Assembly (NCBI GenBank): GCA_009746045.1
Contig: RPFO01000667.1
Location: 6,091,754 to 6,155,753, forward strand
Source of the DNA: Mesostigma viride
Taxonomy: Eukaryota; Streptophyta; Mesostigmatophyceae; Mesostigmatales; Mesostigmataceae
Reading direction: 5' to 3'
DNA length: 64,000 nt
A program made the position numbers and the translations under genes. Below the pieces are notes generated by a model, which was given only the letters and a program-made list of their open reading frames with translations, was not told where the DNA came from and ran no database searches. Positions 44,770 to 57,138 of this stretch are shown here, piece after piece (within the stretch, counting starts at the first letter, position 1; every line of letters starts with the position of its first letter).

Positions 44770-45583
44770 GGTGGTGGGGCCATTTCATGGGCGGGAGGAT
44801 GGGGCAGAAGGGTGGAGAAGGTTAGGAAGGCTTGGATTAGGTTGCGTGCTCGAACGTTAGGGTATTTAGAACTGGGGGGGAATGTCCGATCAGGAGATTC
44901 AGTAGAGGGGTTATTCGATAGATGAAGAGATGGATGTGGCAGGAAAGAGGCGAGGAATAGGAAACGGTTTTTGATAGTTTAGCTTTGATTGTACTGGAGT
45001 CACATGCGATGCAAAGGGCCATCCTGGGTACCTGGTCATCCTATTGGGTACTTCATACTGCTTGTGGAGTGTGGAAGGAGCTGCGACTAACTCATACTAC
45101 TATAACTTTAAGAGCCAGCAAAGGAACAAGGGTTGAATAGGTCTCAGCCCAAGCCAATTGAGCTCTTTGGCTCTCTGAGGCTTCCCCCTTGAAGCCCCCT
45201 TCCGCCTATATTAAGCCCCTTATTTCCTTTCTCATCAACCCTCCTGCCCCATCGACAATCGCTTCCCTGTCTCTACAACCCCTCTTGCCCCCACCAAAGG
45301 AAGTTAACCAAGACCTGCCTGCACATGCACGAACTGGTGGTAGTGAAAAGCTAGAACCGAACACACGGATCTCTTCTACGTTCATTATGAGAAGGCACCG
45401 AGAACAGAACAACAAATTTCCCTTCCGAAAGTGGCTGCAACACAGCCACGGTACAGGCATATAACCCAAGAAAAAACATGTTGCTGTAAATAATAATAAA
45501 AGTTACATATATTAATTTTATCGTTATCGTTAATACCATTGCTTTTATCCTTATCCTTAGTCATCATTATTGTTGCGATTATT

Positions 45584-45617
45584 CTATCAACCGCGGAATC
45601 AGAGAGCCACGAATAGT
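45584..45617. repeat. Possible PAT-like end-to-end scar
   Basis: ATTCTATCAACCGCGGAA resembles the left end of the PAT-like element (2 mismatches in 18) and is followed directly by TCAGAGAGCCACGAATA, resembling its right end (1 mismatch in 17). Confidence 0.45.
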
Positions 45618-45631
45618 CATAGTGCGCCTAC

Positions 45632-45778
45632 CCGCGTAGACGACCCAGTACAGGCAGGGATCCCTGGGCGTGCGCACAGGCATCCCGTTCAGCCTCAGGT
45701 TGATGCAGAAGGTCCCTGGGGACGCCGCGGTCAGGGAGACCAGGTAGGACTGGGGCGTGCCAAGCGTGGGGGGATACA
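45632..45778 (-). CDS. Exon 15: cassette 1, M5 (second half of a split filamin repeat)
   Basis: This exon encodes 49 codons. It supplies the late strands, with two conserved Cys (FCINL and PCLYW) found in every M5 copy, probably a disulfide. Its acceptor follows a 22-nt C run (coding strand) 33 nt upstream. The next intron (44462-45631) holds the GAA tract. Confidence 0.78.
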
Positions 45779-45810
45779 CTGCCAGGAATCATGCCCCCAT
45801 GTATTGTGGC

Positions 45811-45832
45811 GGGGGGGGGGGGGGGGGGGGGG
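45811..45832. repeat. G run (C on coding strand) upstream of the exon 15 acceptor
   Basis: About 22 G, forming the pyrimidine tract 33 nt before the acceptor. Confidence 0.85.
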
Positions 45833-46272
45833 ATTTGCGGGGGGGGAGGGCGCGCACAGAGCAAGAAAGATACGAAGGGGATTGAGTAAGTGCGTGTTCA
45901 TGCACTGGAGGCATGCGACAGAGTACCCGATGAGGTACCTTTCTACGCGGGTACTGCACCCGCAAAGGCAAGTAGTGAGACTCCCTCACCCAGGTCTGGA
46001 GTTGCAGATAGCAACCCGGCGTCATCCGGAGTATCCCAGGCGACTGTGCGCTCGGCCATGATAAAGGGTGTGGGGGTAGGCTGCATGCTAATCCCCGATA
46101 GCCCAGGATAGGGATACAGGGAGGAGCATGAGGTGGCAAATGGAAGGGTGATTCAAATATGCTATGGGCAGCAAAACCGCAACAGGACACGCTCCTGCTA
46201 GCATACACATGTTGCGGTCCAAGTGAAGCTGCTCGGTCACGCGCCGTGTGGGAAAGGCTTTGTAGAAGAAGT

Positions 46273-46692
46273 CCTTTGATGGATTAATCGATGATTGACC
46301 CCTTTGATGGATTGATCGATGATTGACCCCTTTGATGGATTAATCGATGATTGACCCCTTTGATGGATTGATCGATGATTGACCCCTTTGATGGATTGAT
46401 CGATGATTGACCCCTTTGATGGATTGATCGATGATTGACCCCTTTGATGGATTGATCGATGATTGACCCCTTTGATGGATTGATCGACGATTGACCCCTT
46501 TGATGGATTAATCGATGATTGACCCCTTTGATGGATTGATCGATGATTGACCCCTTTGATGGATTGATCGATGATTGACCCCTTTGATGGATTGATCGAT
46601 GATTGACCCCTTTGATGGATTAATCGATGATTGACCCCTTTGATGGATTGATCGACGATTGACCCCTTTGATGGATTGATCGATGATTGACC
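46273..46692. repeat. 28-bp minisatellite (15 copies)
   Basis: Units contain TTTGATGGATTGATCGATGA; 420 bp is exactly 15 units with only A/G variants. Confidence 0.95.
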
Positions 46693-47079
46693 GTACAAAA
46701 ATTGAGTGGGCGTGTGATTGCTACCCCTCCTCAGGGGCTTCTATATCTCTACAGACTTCGTGCTCAGACATCCACCAGTGAGCTATAAAGCCACTGGCTA
46801 CAGTCTTAATCGCCAAACGCATAGCAGTATCTGAAAAAATGACTAAGCATACTTACCATGGATTAAGGCCATTGGAGTGCAACCAGACCATACAGCCACG
46901 AGATTTGATCTATTTTGTTTCGGCTTGAAAAGGGACAAATGAGGGGTTTATAGTAGGGACTTCGGTTTCTTGGCCGTCCCCTTTCAGACCCTTTTGCCTC
47001 ATGAGTATAACCCGAGCAGAACCTCACAAAGTTTCGTCATAGCAAAGCCCAGTGACAATCACCCCATCATGAAACTCAC

Positions 47080-47289
47080 GGGTGACAGTCTGGTTGGCCC
47101 CCGACAGCTGCGCGATTGTGTAGGTGACGTTGTCCAGGTCTCCCACCGCCACCGACGACCGATGGTTGCCGAACGCATCCATGGGTGTGATGGTCAGGTT
47201 GCAGCGGGAGCCGGCCTTGCCCGTCACGTACCAGCCACTGGGGTGCTTCACCAGGTCCGCGCCGTGGACGTCGGCGTAGCTTGCAGGAC
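47080..47289 (-). CDS. Exon 14: cassette 1, M4 (first half of a split filamin repeat)
   Basis: This exon encodes 70 codons with the M4 hallmark G-A-D-L-V-K-H-P-S-G-W and core MDAFGNHR. Sequons NLT, NVT and NQT are present. The module stops halfway and is completed by exon 15. The intron between them (45779-47079) contains the 28-bp array. Confidence 0.78.
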
Positions 47290-48170
47290 CTGTGAGAGTG
47301 TGGCAGGTGGACAAACAAACCAGCCACAAGTTGGTTAATCACATGCGCCAAGAAAGGGGGTCACCAAGCAATCGGGAGGGTAGGGCCATAGCAAGGGCTC
47401 GCAATGGCTTGGATATTAGGGTTGCCACACCACCCATGCTCCCTTTATATGCATTGAGCACTGAGAAATCTGGGGCTCAATACAAAGGGCCCAAATGGCC
47501 CTGTGCAAGTGTCACGTTTCGATGGGGGGTTTACAGAGCGGCGTTTCAAGGGTGCAGGGCTTCCGTCTCACGGTTGCCATAACGATTCTGTCGTTCTTGC
47601 GACAAGATAATGCAGTTGTATACGATGGGCTCGAACACTTCATTACTATCCGAAAACTATAGCACGCGGGTTTGAGCTTGGAGCATGGGGTATGAGGCGC
47701 GCCATGTGAGGTCATAAGCTAGTGGCCTAATAGTCGGGTTAAGCTAGTAGCCTAATAGTCGGGCTGCCTAAGTATGCCAATAGTCGGATAGAGCACGGGG
47801 GCGCGAGGGTTGCCTTGTTCAGCCACAAGTATCCTCATCATCAGGGCTGAATCTCCGATATGCTATATACGATAGCAACGGGCATGACAATCGTTGCAGA
47901 TTTCTTTACATGATCAGAGCGACAGGACTTAGAGGGAGGCAGCACTGCCCAACCACCAGGGAAACAGTGCTTCCGATGCAAACAGGGAAGTTAGTGTTCT
48001 ACGCATTCAAGCTCGTGAGGGCCTAGTTCAGTAGGCCCTACTCTTTCGAAGACCTTCTAAGAATCTCAAGACTCTAAGTAGGGCTGATGATAACACTTGA
48101 AAGACTAGCTTAAGGCTATCATCAGGAGTAGGCTGACTGGACTGTTCAGGCTTGTCGAGCGACCACCTAC

Positions 48171-48578
48171 CGGGGACAAAGGTGACGTTTTGATCCGTTC
48201 CAGCGACCGTCACGCCCCGGATTGCCAGCCAGAACACCACGTTGCCTGGGCGCGTCGTCACGAACGCCGCCACACATGGCCCCCCTGCGACAGCTGGCGG
48301 GGCCAGGTACACGGACATGAGCAGTCCATCGCTGGGCAAGACCTGGACGGTGACCAAGTCGAGATGGAAGCCAGAAGTAGTGCCGGTGGTGGTCGCAAGA
48401 GTGCTGCCGCTGCTGCTGTCACTGCTTGACGGTGGCGTTGGTGTCATGGCGGCGGTGTCATTCAACTGGACAAGGTTGCCGAACTCGTCTCGCAACGTCA
48501 CCAGCATGCGCGCGGGCTCCCCCGCGCTGACACCTGTCCTCTCCACAACCATGGTAGAGGTGAGGGGGCTGGGGTCGC
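48171..48578 (-). CDS. Exon 13: cassette 1, M3 module
   Basis: This exon encodes 136 codons of a complete filamin-type repeat with core RDEFGNLV, a Ser/Thr-rich loop, strand F TTRPGNVVFWLA and the end QNVTFVPG. The following intron (47290-48170) has no recognised feature. Confidence 0.82.
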
Positions 48579-49179
48579 CTGTGGGGTGGAGCCGAGAAGG
48601 GTGTGTGTGGGGGGGGGCGGAAGGCAGCAGTACAATCACAGAGGAAAGTTGGGTAAGGGTAATTGTAATTAATCCTGCTCACTCGATAATTAAGTGATTA
48701 AGGTTAGCGAGCACACTTAATTAATGAAGTGTCTGATAGATAAAGTGATCAAGATTAGTGAGCAGGGTCGATCCCAGCGAGAGACGGTGGACGGGGGACG
48801 TACGTAAGTAGCAACACAGGGGTGAAGGGTAGTTACAGAGGAAACTGATGTTTTGATAGTCAAGTACATGAGTGGGTCCGAGTGCTGGACAAGGCTTCTC
48901 TCAACTCGTGAAGCTGAGTGGGCGGAGATAACAGAGATAGCACGGGTACCCGAGAGACGAATGACATAGCGGAGTACGACTGTCGTCTGGTAACTAGAGA
49001 GAAAAGCCGGTCGAAGTCTGGTCATGTACACTCATACACAGAAGGTGACAACATGCCTTCCATCAACTTTTGTAACAAGGCTTTAGGTTAGCAAATGTCA
49101 ACAGGCTTCACCCTATAAGCCCTGAACACACAGCTAACAAATGCCCAGCTTGCCTGGCAGTATGTAAGCATAAGCGTAC

Positions 49180-49713
49180 CGGCGTTGACTTGAAGGTTGA
49201 ACGGGCTGCCGAGGATGTGCGACGGAGGCCCCTGAGTAAAGTTCCCGCAGGCCCCTGCACCCAGGCGGTTGCCTAGCTGGATGTACAGCGAATATGGCCC
49301 AGATTTGAAAAGGCTGAGCGATACCGGCAAATCCCAGGTGCCATCTGACCCTGGGAGTAATGTCTGGGATGTCCCGGACGGGGGAGGTGGTGGCGGGGGC
49401 GGTGGAGGATACGTCGGCGCTATTCCGCCATATGACCTGGACACCAGGAAGGGTGTCACAGTCACGTTCATGCCTGGGGCTAGCGGCACCAAGCAGACCG
49501 TGAAAGTGACGTTTCCAGAATCAGAGGGTGACGGGAGGAAGGCGTTTAAGTAGCGGTCCCGCGGCTGGATGGTGAAGGCCAGGGCGCCAGCAGGCAGCAC
49601 ACAGGCGGTGGAGCTGTTGGTGACCCCCTGGGGAGGCAACCGGGCGGCTTGTTGCGCGAGGGCAAGCAACGAATTAGATGGGCCGATGGTGCACCCGCTG
49701 GCGTCGATGGGTC
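49180..49713 (-). CDS. Exon 12: cassette 1, M2 module
   Basis: This exon encodes 178 codons and is the first M2-type module. It has the N-terminal CTIGPSNSLLALAQQ box, core RDRYLNAF, a P10 loop, a Cys near the C-terminus (GACGNF) and the end LGSPFNLQVNAG. It is the most divergent M2 copy, so cassette 1 split off before the others multiplied. The next intron (48579-49179) shows nothing recognisable. Confidence 0.82.
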
Positions 49714-49924
49714 CTGGTTGTGACAGGTGATAGGTGGCAGTCATGTGCATGAAAAGCATAAGGTCCTATTTACCCCGCAAGTGTTGATGGGTCTTGACAG
49801 GTGGCGGCTATGGACATGTCGGCAAATGAGCACGAGGCAGAAAGTTGTTGAGGTCATGAAGACTTCAGAATTGGGCAGCCAAAAACTATGGTGTCGTACG
49901 AATTGTGGATCAACGCCTACAAGA

Positions 49925-50110
49925 ACTAAGTAAGCAGATCATGCAAAACCAATATTGACAAACTATTAAGTAAGCAGATCATGCAAAACCCATTTTGGCA
50001 ACCCATTATAAGTAAGCAGATCACGCAAAAGCCAAGTAAGCAACCCATTATAAGTAACCAGACCATGCAAAACCCATGTTAGCAACCCATTATAAGTAAC
50101 CAGATCATGC
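49925..50110. repeat. ~44-bp minisatellite (about 4 copies)
   Basis: Units contain AAGTAAGCAGATCATGCAAA and CAACCCATTATAAGTAA. Confidence 0.82.
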
Positions 50111-50165
50111 AAAGCCCATGTTAGCAATCTGCTACCAAAATCTTTGACACTAAAGTTGTACTCTG

Positions 50166-50300
50166 AAAGACTATTATAGTAAAGACTAGTTAGGAAATCA
50201 GAATGGGCGGTGAGACTATTATAGTAAAGACTAGTTAGGAAACCAGAATGGGCGGTAAGACTACTATAGTAAATACTAGTTAGGGAATCAGAATGGGCGG
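50166..50300. repeat. ~45-bp minisatellite (3 copies)
   Basis: Units contain ACTATTATAGTAAAGACTAG and CAGAATGGGCGG. Confidence 0.82.
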
Positions 50301-50456
50301 TTGGCTTTGAACGATGCAGTCTGGAATGCCCACTTGATACCCTCATCACACATAGGTCCAACTAACTGGCCCACACGGTGAAGGTGGAGGCACCAGGTGG
50401 CTGACTTTACTCCCACGGCCCACATACGCACACCCACATCACCAGACGCGACCTAC

Positions 50457-50825
50457 CTGCCCGCACGGTGAAGCTGACGGGACTGTTCAGGAGCGGGATC
50501 CCGAATAGCTGCGCCTCTGCCATGAAACTTCCCCACAGGGACGCGCTGTACGCGTGCACAAACCCCCCCGGCCCGACCGGACTCAACACCGCCGATTCTG
50601 GCTCCGTAGCAGATGCCGCCGCACTGGCCGGGAATGTCCTGGTGAATGTCAAGTGGAACCGGGTGCCTTCTGGGAGGCCCCGCACGTTGCCAAAGCCGTC
50701 GCGCCCCTGCATCCCGTAGTAGGTGCTATCGCCCGCGAGGAGGGGCAGGGGCCACGTGCCCCCTGGCAGGGGGGCCAGGGACGGGCTTAGGAGCACGAGG
50801 GGGCTCGTGGACGGCGAGATGGTGG
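50457..50825 (-). CDS. Exon 11: filamin-type Ig repeat
   Basis: This exon encodes 123 codons with core RDGFGNVR and the end LNSPVSFTVRAG. Two partial copies of its acceptor and first codons lie upstream in the intron near 50.90 and 50.97 kb. The following intron (49714-50456) has two families of 44-bp repeats. Confidence 0.8.
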
Positions 50826-51259
50826 CTGCATTCGGCACGGGAAAGAAAAACAATGGCCATGGCAGTGGATAAAAAGTATATATAAAACAAGCATGGGTTA
50901 GGGCGCGATGGTGGCTGCATCCGGCACGGGCAGGGGAAGGCACAGTCATAGAGCCAAGCATGGGTGAGGGCGAAATGGTGGCTGGATATGGCAGGGGAGA
51001 GAGGGGCCATGGCAGGGTAGATGGGTCATAGAGTCAGGTGCAACCCAATGCTGGAGGCATGGCATGGGTCCGGACACAGGCCTTCCCATAAAGTACCCTT
51101 CCCGTAACATAGAAGTTGCATAGCGAGCTTGGGCCATGGTAATGCAGCGCTGCATGGATTGTTAGACAGACTATGATGGGTGCATGGACATACTGCTAGA
51201 ACAGGAAGCTGGGCCCATGGAAACGGAGCAAGCGCAAGGTGAGATCTGGCTCCACGGTC

Positions 51260-51345
51260 CCTCCCATTTATAATACATAGGAGTATAACTCATAGGAGTA
51301 TAATACATAGGAGTATAATGCATAGGAGTATAATACATAGGAGTA
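51260..51345. repeat. 15-16-bp minisatellite
   Basis: TAATACATAGGAGTA-type units recur about five times. Confidence 0.82.
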
Positions 51346-51988
51346 TAATATCACTGTTTTGCGCTTTTATTGTGTTGCCAAACTCGTTCTCTTAGCTTTC
51401 AATAAATGTATGTATAGTGGTCTCGTGGCAAGCCAGGGGCAGCTGGTGATGGGTAGTTGAGCAATGCACGTGATAGCGGCAGCTTTATAGTTGAACTGGG
51501 TACTACTTTATAGGTGTCCAGCCAGGCGCCAGTACTGCGATGAATTGGTACTCCTATTGAAATTAAAATAAATAGGTACTTATAATGGTGGTAAACAAAT
51601 AGTAGTAGGTATTTATATGCTATCCCAGTAGCCCAGGGGCAGCTATTCGTCCAGCTGGCACACGGCACCGCACCACTCAACACCGTGCGTGCCTGAACCT
51701 TGCACGTGCCACATCACCACCCCTTGTAACAAACCAAGCTGGGCTATCCTAGGCGTGAGAGCCTCGCATCCTGGGCCTAGTAGACTAGGAACCTAGCCGA
51801 TGTTAAAATCCTGGTGGATGGTTAAACACGCACAGCACGAGCACTCCAACAGCCAAAACAAGAAGAGAGAGACCGCTGGAGGCAGAAATAAAGGAAAGGA
51901 AAAAATCGCCACAGCTGCCAAGAATCTACAAAGAAGCTACTTCACCCCCCTTTCTCCCCCTCATTAATGCCCCGCGTAAAATACCCAC

Positions 51989-52519
51989 CAGGGAGCACGG
52001 GCAGCACGAGGGGGGACCCCCCGACGTGGGCCGTGGAGTTGCCCAGCGTGACGGCCAGCAGGAAACATCCCGAACGCGTGACCGCCAGGCTCGCCGCGTG
52101 CTCGCTGCTGTCGCCCCCCGACCCTGCCAGGGGGGTCGCCGCCTGCCAGAAGCGCAGTGCCTCTAACAGAGCGACCGTCCGATTGACCCGGGTGGCCCCG
52201 CAGGCGGTGACGTTTCCCGTAACACCGATCCCCAGGCTGGAGGCGATGCGGGACTCCTCGGAGGATGCTATGCCATGAGGCGCGCTCGCCGTAGCGTTTG
52301 CGTACGAGGACGCCGTCATCTGCAGCGAGAAGGCCAGCAGGGTCCCTGCTGCGTCCGTGGGGCCGCTCAGCACGTTCCCAAAGCGGTCGCGCGGCGTCAC
52401 CCGCACCTGCCGCGCCACGCCCGCGGTCAGGGGGTAAGCCACCGGGAGGAGCTGGCCGCCGAGGGCGGGGGGAAGGGTGAGGTCGAGGGAGAGGGAGCAC
52501 AAGGGCAGGTGGATGGGCC
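51989..52519 (-). CDS. Exon 10: filamin-type Ig repeat, longest single module of exons 1-11
   Basis: This exon encodes 177 codons with core RDRFGNVL and the end GGSPLVLPVLPG. The enlarged middle loop carries the sequons NAT, NVT, NRT and NST. The following intron (50826-51988) begins with partial copies of the start of exon 11 and has a 15-16-bp minisatellite. Confidence 0.82.
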
Positions 52520-52678
52520 CTGCAGGGACGGGGGCATGGGCAATAAGGTGTAGGGGGGTGTCATGCACAAAATTAAGTCAGTTATGAAGAAACTGCAGGA
52601 GGCATGCACAGCCGTAGTTCTGCCTGCACAGCCCACCATGACAAAATGAAATGTTTTGAAAGGTCAGTACCAAATGGC

Positions 52679-53007
52679 CATGGCTGTAATAGCAAGCGAA
52701 GAGCATGGCTGTAATAGCAAGCGAAGACAATGGCTGTAATAGCAAGCAAAGACCATGGCTGTAATAGCAAGCGAAGACCATGGCGGTAATAGCAAGCGAA
52801 GAGCATGGCTGTAAAAGCGAGCGAAGACCATGGCTGTAATAGCAAGCGAAGAGCATGGCTGTAATAGCGAGCGAAGACCATGGCTGTAATAGCAAGCGAA
52901 GAGCATGGCTGTAATGGCAAGCGAAGACCATGGCTGTAATAGCAAGCGAAGACCATGGCTGTAATAGCAAGCGAAGACCATGGCTGTAATAGCAAGCGAA
53001 GAGCATC
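52679..53007. repeat. 25-bp minisatellite (13 copies)
   Basis: Units contain ATGGCTGTAATAGCAAGCGA. All frames on the minus strand stay open through it, which is not evidence of a gene. Confidence 0.93.
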
Positions 53008-53521
53008 AGAACGAAGCTTCATTTGGCGTTGAATGGCCACAAGAAATAGGTCACGCTGAAAAGGTAAATTTGGGGTTTATCCATGGCCTCAGCGGACGGA
53101 TGGGGTGCATGTTACTGGATCCTTCCAAAATATCTCATCGGATTTGAGATGAAATGCTGTGAGGCTGACAGACGGTCGTTCACCCAGAGAATCTCGTAAA
53201 ATAAGGCACCTCAAGTTTACTTTTGGGGCAAGCAAAAGTTTCCCACACATGATGGCGACACCAGCAAGGGTACATGACGGCCCAGGGGATATCTCCAAAG
53301 GAACCCTTCAGGGTGCAACAAAAATGGCTTTAACCGCGAAATGTGCAAAGAACCTAAGCGGAGCTAGATTGGTGCGATGGCTGCGATGGCTGGGTGAGAT
53401 GTGTGGGTGAGATAGGTCGGTGCGAAGGGATGGTGCGATGGGATGGTCGGATGGGATGGTACGATGGGTGGGTGAGATGGGTTGCTAAGTCCCCTCCCTT
53501 CTCCCCAACCCTGGGACTCAC

Positions 53522-54007
53522 CAGGGGCCACCTGCAGCGGTGCAGGGCTGCCCTCCAGCTCCTGCCCCGCGTGCGCCACCGACACAAAGTAGCTGCCAGC
53601 CACCGTCGCCGTGAAGTTGACCGCATGCGCGCCCGCGTTGACGCCCGATGCGACCACGTGGGAGTAGAACTCGACCGCGCGCAGGCGGAGGGGGTCCGTG
53701 TCGGCGTACAGCTTCAGCACAAACAGGCCGGTGCCGTTGGTGGGCGCCGGCATGCGCGGGGACGCGTTGCCAAACTTGTCCCTGGGCCTGATGACCAGGG
53801 TGGCCAGGTTGCCCGCGGCGAGCGGGGGCCAGGCGTGCTTCAGGGGCGTGGGCGGCGGGATGACTGCGCGGTTCCACCAGAAGTCGCTCGTGGCGTTCTG
53901 GGGAGGGCTCAGCGGGGGCGGGGGTGGGGGCGGCGCGACATCGGTGGGGGTGGCGTTGTCTTCCACGCCCAGCATGATGAAGTACGACCGGGCGGGGGCC
54001 ATGGGGC
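53522..54007 (-). CDS. Exon 9: filamin-type Ig repeat with poly-Pro loop
   Basis: This exon encodes 162 codons. It has a proline-rich loop (P7 then LSPP), core RDKFGNAS, sequons NAT, NAS, NGT and NFT, and the end EGSPAPLQVAPG. The loop resembles hydroxyproline-type insertions of green-algal glycoproteins. The next intron (52520-53521) holds a 25-bp minisatellite and a GGTGCGATGG-like patch at about 53385-53480. Confidence 0.82.
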
Positions 54008-54914
54008 CTGCATGCCGCGGTTGGAGGGTAAGACAAAGCAAGCACAGGAAAGACAAGAGAGATGTGAGATGGATAGGGGCGACACTTGGTGAGTGTGGGG
54101 CCAGCAAGTATGATAAAGGGCAGGTGTCTTGTGAACTAAGGAGAGACAGGGGAAGGTGAGGGAAGGACAAGCAAGCATACTTCTTGGGTAAGAGGAGACG
54201 TCACGTGCAACCGTTGGATCCGAAAATTGGTGAGGGTAGGGCGAGCAAGCATGGAAAGAGGAGAGGCTGTGCGCGATGGGGAAATGTTGAATGAGAAGGC
54301 AAATGGCAACTCAACTCAACAGGAACTGCAGCAATACAAGCTCAACAGGAACTGCAGGGTCAACTGGGTATCACATATATATTATATTATACATCATATC
54401 TATTATCTACTATATTATCTATTATACATCATATCTATTATATTTATATGTATTATATATTCGGAGAAGGTTTGTGTTGTATCTGAGGGAAGCCCAGCAG
54501 AGACTTCTCCTTCTTTACTACTTTGATGAGGCACTGTCATTGAAACACCATCCAGAAAAGAATCACTGTGTGAGCACTTATATAATCACTGTTGCTGTGG
54601 ACCTGTTGACTTTCACAGTCAATTACCTTGAATTGAGACATAACATGGACAGGGATGTAATGATGGTACAGCAGATACAAACAAGGGCTTTGGTGCCCTA
54701 GCTATGTCCGGACAGATGCACCCCCCACACTCGGGACCCCACGTGCCCCCGCTGGATCCCGTGAAACTGCAATCCATTCCGCATGACCCCTCATTGCACC
54801 ACATGACCCCACACAACCCTACTTAATCCCACTTGACCCCTGTGGGACCCCACATAACCCCACATTACCCCACACCCCCGCATGGCCCCGCATGCCCCTC
54901 AAATGCAACTATAC

Positions 54915-55301
54915 CTGGAAGCACCGTTTTCACAAATGGGCTGCCCGCAACATGCCCCGTCGGCGCATCAGTCGGGGTGTTGAGGTTTGTCGCGGTGACG
55001 GAGATATAGTACGGCCCCGCCCGCACAAAGGAGAGCACCGCCTCGTGCAGGAAGTCGCCGCGCGCGATCTTGGGCAGCTCGTCCCCGAGGGAGGCCGTGC
55101 GGCCGGCCGCACTGGGGACGCCCCACTCGATGGGACACGCAAACACCCTCACGCCGGGCAGGGAGTCGGAGCCATTGGACCTGTAGTCCGCCACGTCGTC
55201 CCTGGCGTCCCTGGGGATGACCACGATGTTGCTGACGGTGCCAGCATCACTGGGCAGCAGGCCAGCCCCTTCTACAAAGTAGTTGGACGGCATGGGCGGG
55301 C
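54915..55301 (-). CDS. Exon 8: filamin-type Ig repeat
   Basis: This exon encodes 129 codons. The core is degenerate (RDARDDV), but strand F (RAGPYYISVTAT) and the end AGSPFVKTVLPG are clear; a sequon NGS is present. The following intron (54008-54914) has a short C-rich, CCCCACAT-like repeat patch (about 54720-54890) and an AT-rich stretch, with no gene seen. Confidence 0.78.
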
Positions 55302-55658
55302 CTGGTGAGGAGAGGGGATTAGGCATTTGGCGATGGCAGAAACATGACATTGTTTGCATGAGTAGGGGGGAGCACAACGCATAGGGGGGAAGAAAGGCCG
55401 TTGGCAGTGTAAGGTGATAATTAAAAGAGAGAGATGGTGGGACGACCCGACAAAAAAATAGGTCAGAAAAAGCAAGGGCTTCTTTCCCTTCCAACCACTG
55501 TCAACATGTGCGGAGTGCTGTGCCAGCTGGGGTAGAAGCATTTGGGGTTGAATTGCGGGGTGTACCTCTGTCGGGTGGAACCTTGCACGAGAGGAACCTT
55601 CTGGCAAAGAGGCTGTTTTTCATTCTAAAACCGAATACTTGCATCACACGGCGCATTA

Positions 55659-55681
55659 CACTACTACTACTACTACTACTG

Positions 55682-55724
<43 letters not shown>

Positions 55725-55774
55725 CACTACTACTACTACTTCTACTACTACTACTACTACTACCACTACTACTA
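55659..55774. repeat. (CTA)n microsatellite
   Basis: About 38 triplets with a few CCA/CTT variants. It starts 28 nt downstream of the exon 7 donor. Confidence 0.93.
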
Positions 55775-55801
55775 ATGTTGCATAATGCTGCTGCGCCTCA
55801 C

Positions 55802-56194
55802 CGGCAAAGACGCGAGCGTTCAGGTTCAGGGGCCGCACGGTCCCTGACAGGGAGTCGGAGACCCGGAGCGAGTACCACCCGGCGACGGTCGTGTTGATGA
55901 CGAACACGTGGTAATCCAGGGTGGCGTCGTATACTGTCGACACGGGAAGCCAAGTGACCGGCACCGCCGGCGGGTTATCCAAAGGTGACGGGTCGGACGC
56001 GTATTCCGCTGGATTGGCCACTATCTTCCACCGGGACGGGATGTCGAACTCGGGGTCGAGGCGAGGCCCGTTATAGTACTCGAAACTGCGGCACCAGAGT
56101 TGGTCGGGCTTGCCGACGCGGAGCGCGTCGGTGGGGGTGAAGGGCATCCGGGACGCGGTGTAGAAGGTGCACGAGAGGATGGGCCCGGCTTCCT
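55802..56194 (-). CDS. Exon 7: divergent Ig-like module
   Basis: This exon encodes 131 codons. No R-D-x-x-G-N core is visible. Two Cys about 35 residues apart may pair, and AGWYSLRVSD resembles filamin strand F; a sequon NTT is present. It is assigned by phase, position and this late motif. A (CTA)n tract begins about 28 nt downstream of its donor in the next intron (55302-55801). Confidence 0.68.
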
Positions 56195-56766
56195 CTGCAG
56201 GCGACGTGGGACAGGTGGCAACGGGGTAGGGCGGGAAAAAAAGGGGCACTTTTGATTTGATTAGGGCACTTCCGACGTGCCGCCGGTCCGGGCCTTGTAC
56301 CGCAGTATTATGTTTCAAAATTAGCTTCTGAGAAAGTCAAAGTTGAAAAAGCAATAGCATCAACCCTAGACGTGGTCGAAAAGCCTCGCTGAGACGACTG
56401 CTGACAGATTGTGAGCGAGGGAGGCAGGACCGGTGATGACCAGGTTTCCATGCGGCCAGGTATGGCAAGGGTGTGAAATCCTGTGGAAGATATAAAAAGA
56501 ACCCCGAGAGCATGACCAAAAACCGATTCAGCCTGATCTGCAAAGCCAGATGCAGTCAAGGAAGCTTGTATTTCTGGTGGGTGCGAGTTAGGTTCAAGGG
56601 GGCAGGGTACATTTCAGCTCTGCTTACCTAGTTAACGCGGCTGAGAGCACCAAAACAAACCTATAGATGATAAGACTCACCGATGGGCTGACCCTAGACT
56701 ACGCTGATTACTCCGATTGTGACTCCTGGAACAAAGAGAGAAGCGAAAAGCGAAAAAGGAACTCAC

Positions 56767-57138
56767 CTATCGACTGTGTTATCTCCACGTTGACAGGGCT
56801 ATTCTTGACACCCGCCCCATCCACCTGGACCGCCAGCCTGTACGTGCCAGCTGTCAGCACGCGGTACTCGTTGTACCACGCATTGCCAGCCGCATCCCAC
56901 TGCCAGGCGGGGAGCGCCCACTCCGCTCCGCTGCTGCTGCCCGTGGCGGTGTCGGCGAGGCTCGCAGTAATGAATAACCCTGACTCGATGATAGGGTCGC
57001 TGTAGATGAGGTTGTCATAGCGGTCGCGCAAGACCACCTGGATGCGCCGCCATTCGCCGACCAGGGGCCCCTGACTCAGCGTCAGGTTGCTGTTGATTCG
57101 CCCCGCCGACAGCTCGCAGTTGGCGGGACTGCGGGCGG
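56767..57138 (-). CDS. Exon 6: filamin-type Ig repeat
   Basis: This exon encodes 124 codons. The core reads RDRYDNLI, with Asn-Asp swapped relative to the usual G-N. A sequon NLT lies near the start and the end is KNSPVNVEI. The next intron (56195-56766) shows no recognisable feature. Confidence 0.78.

Noticed and set aside
44414-44860. ORFs of poly-Phe, poly-Ser and poly-Arg
   Set aside because: They are translations of the GAA/TTC tract; only the exon 16 part is real.
46273-46692. CRISPR-like regular array
   Set aside because: The units are contiguous with no unique spacers, in a eukaryotic intron.
53040-53400. Possible gene or element fragment in the intron before exon 10's end
   Set aside because: No domain, repeat or splice-bounded frame was recognised.
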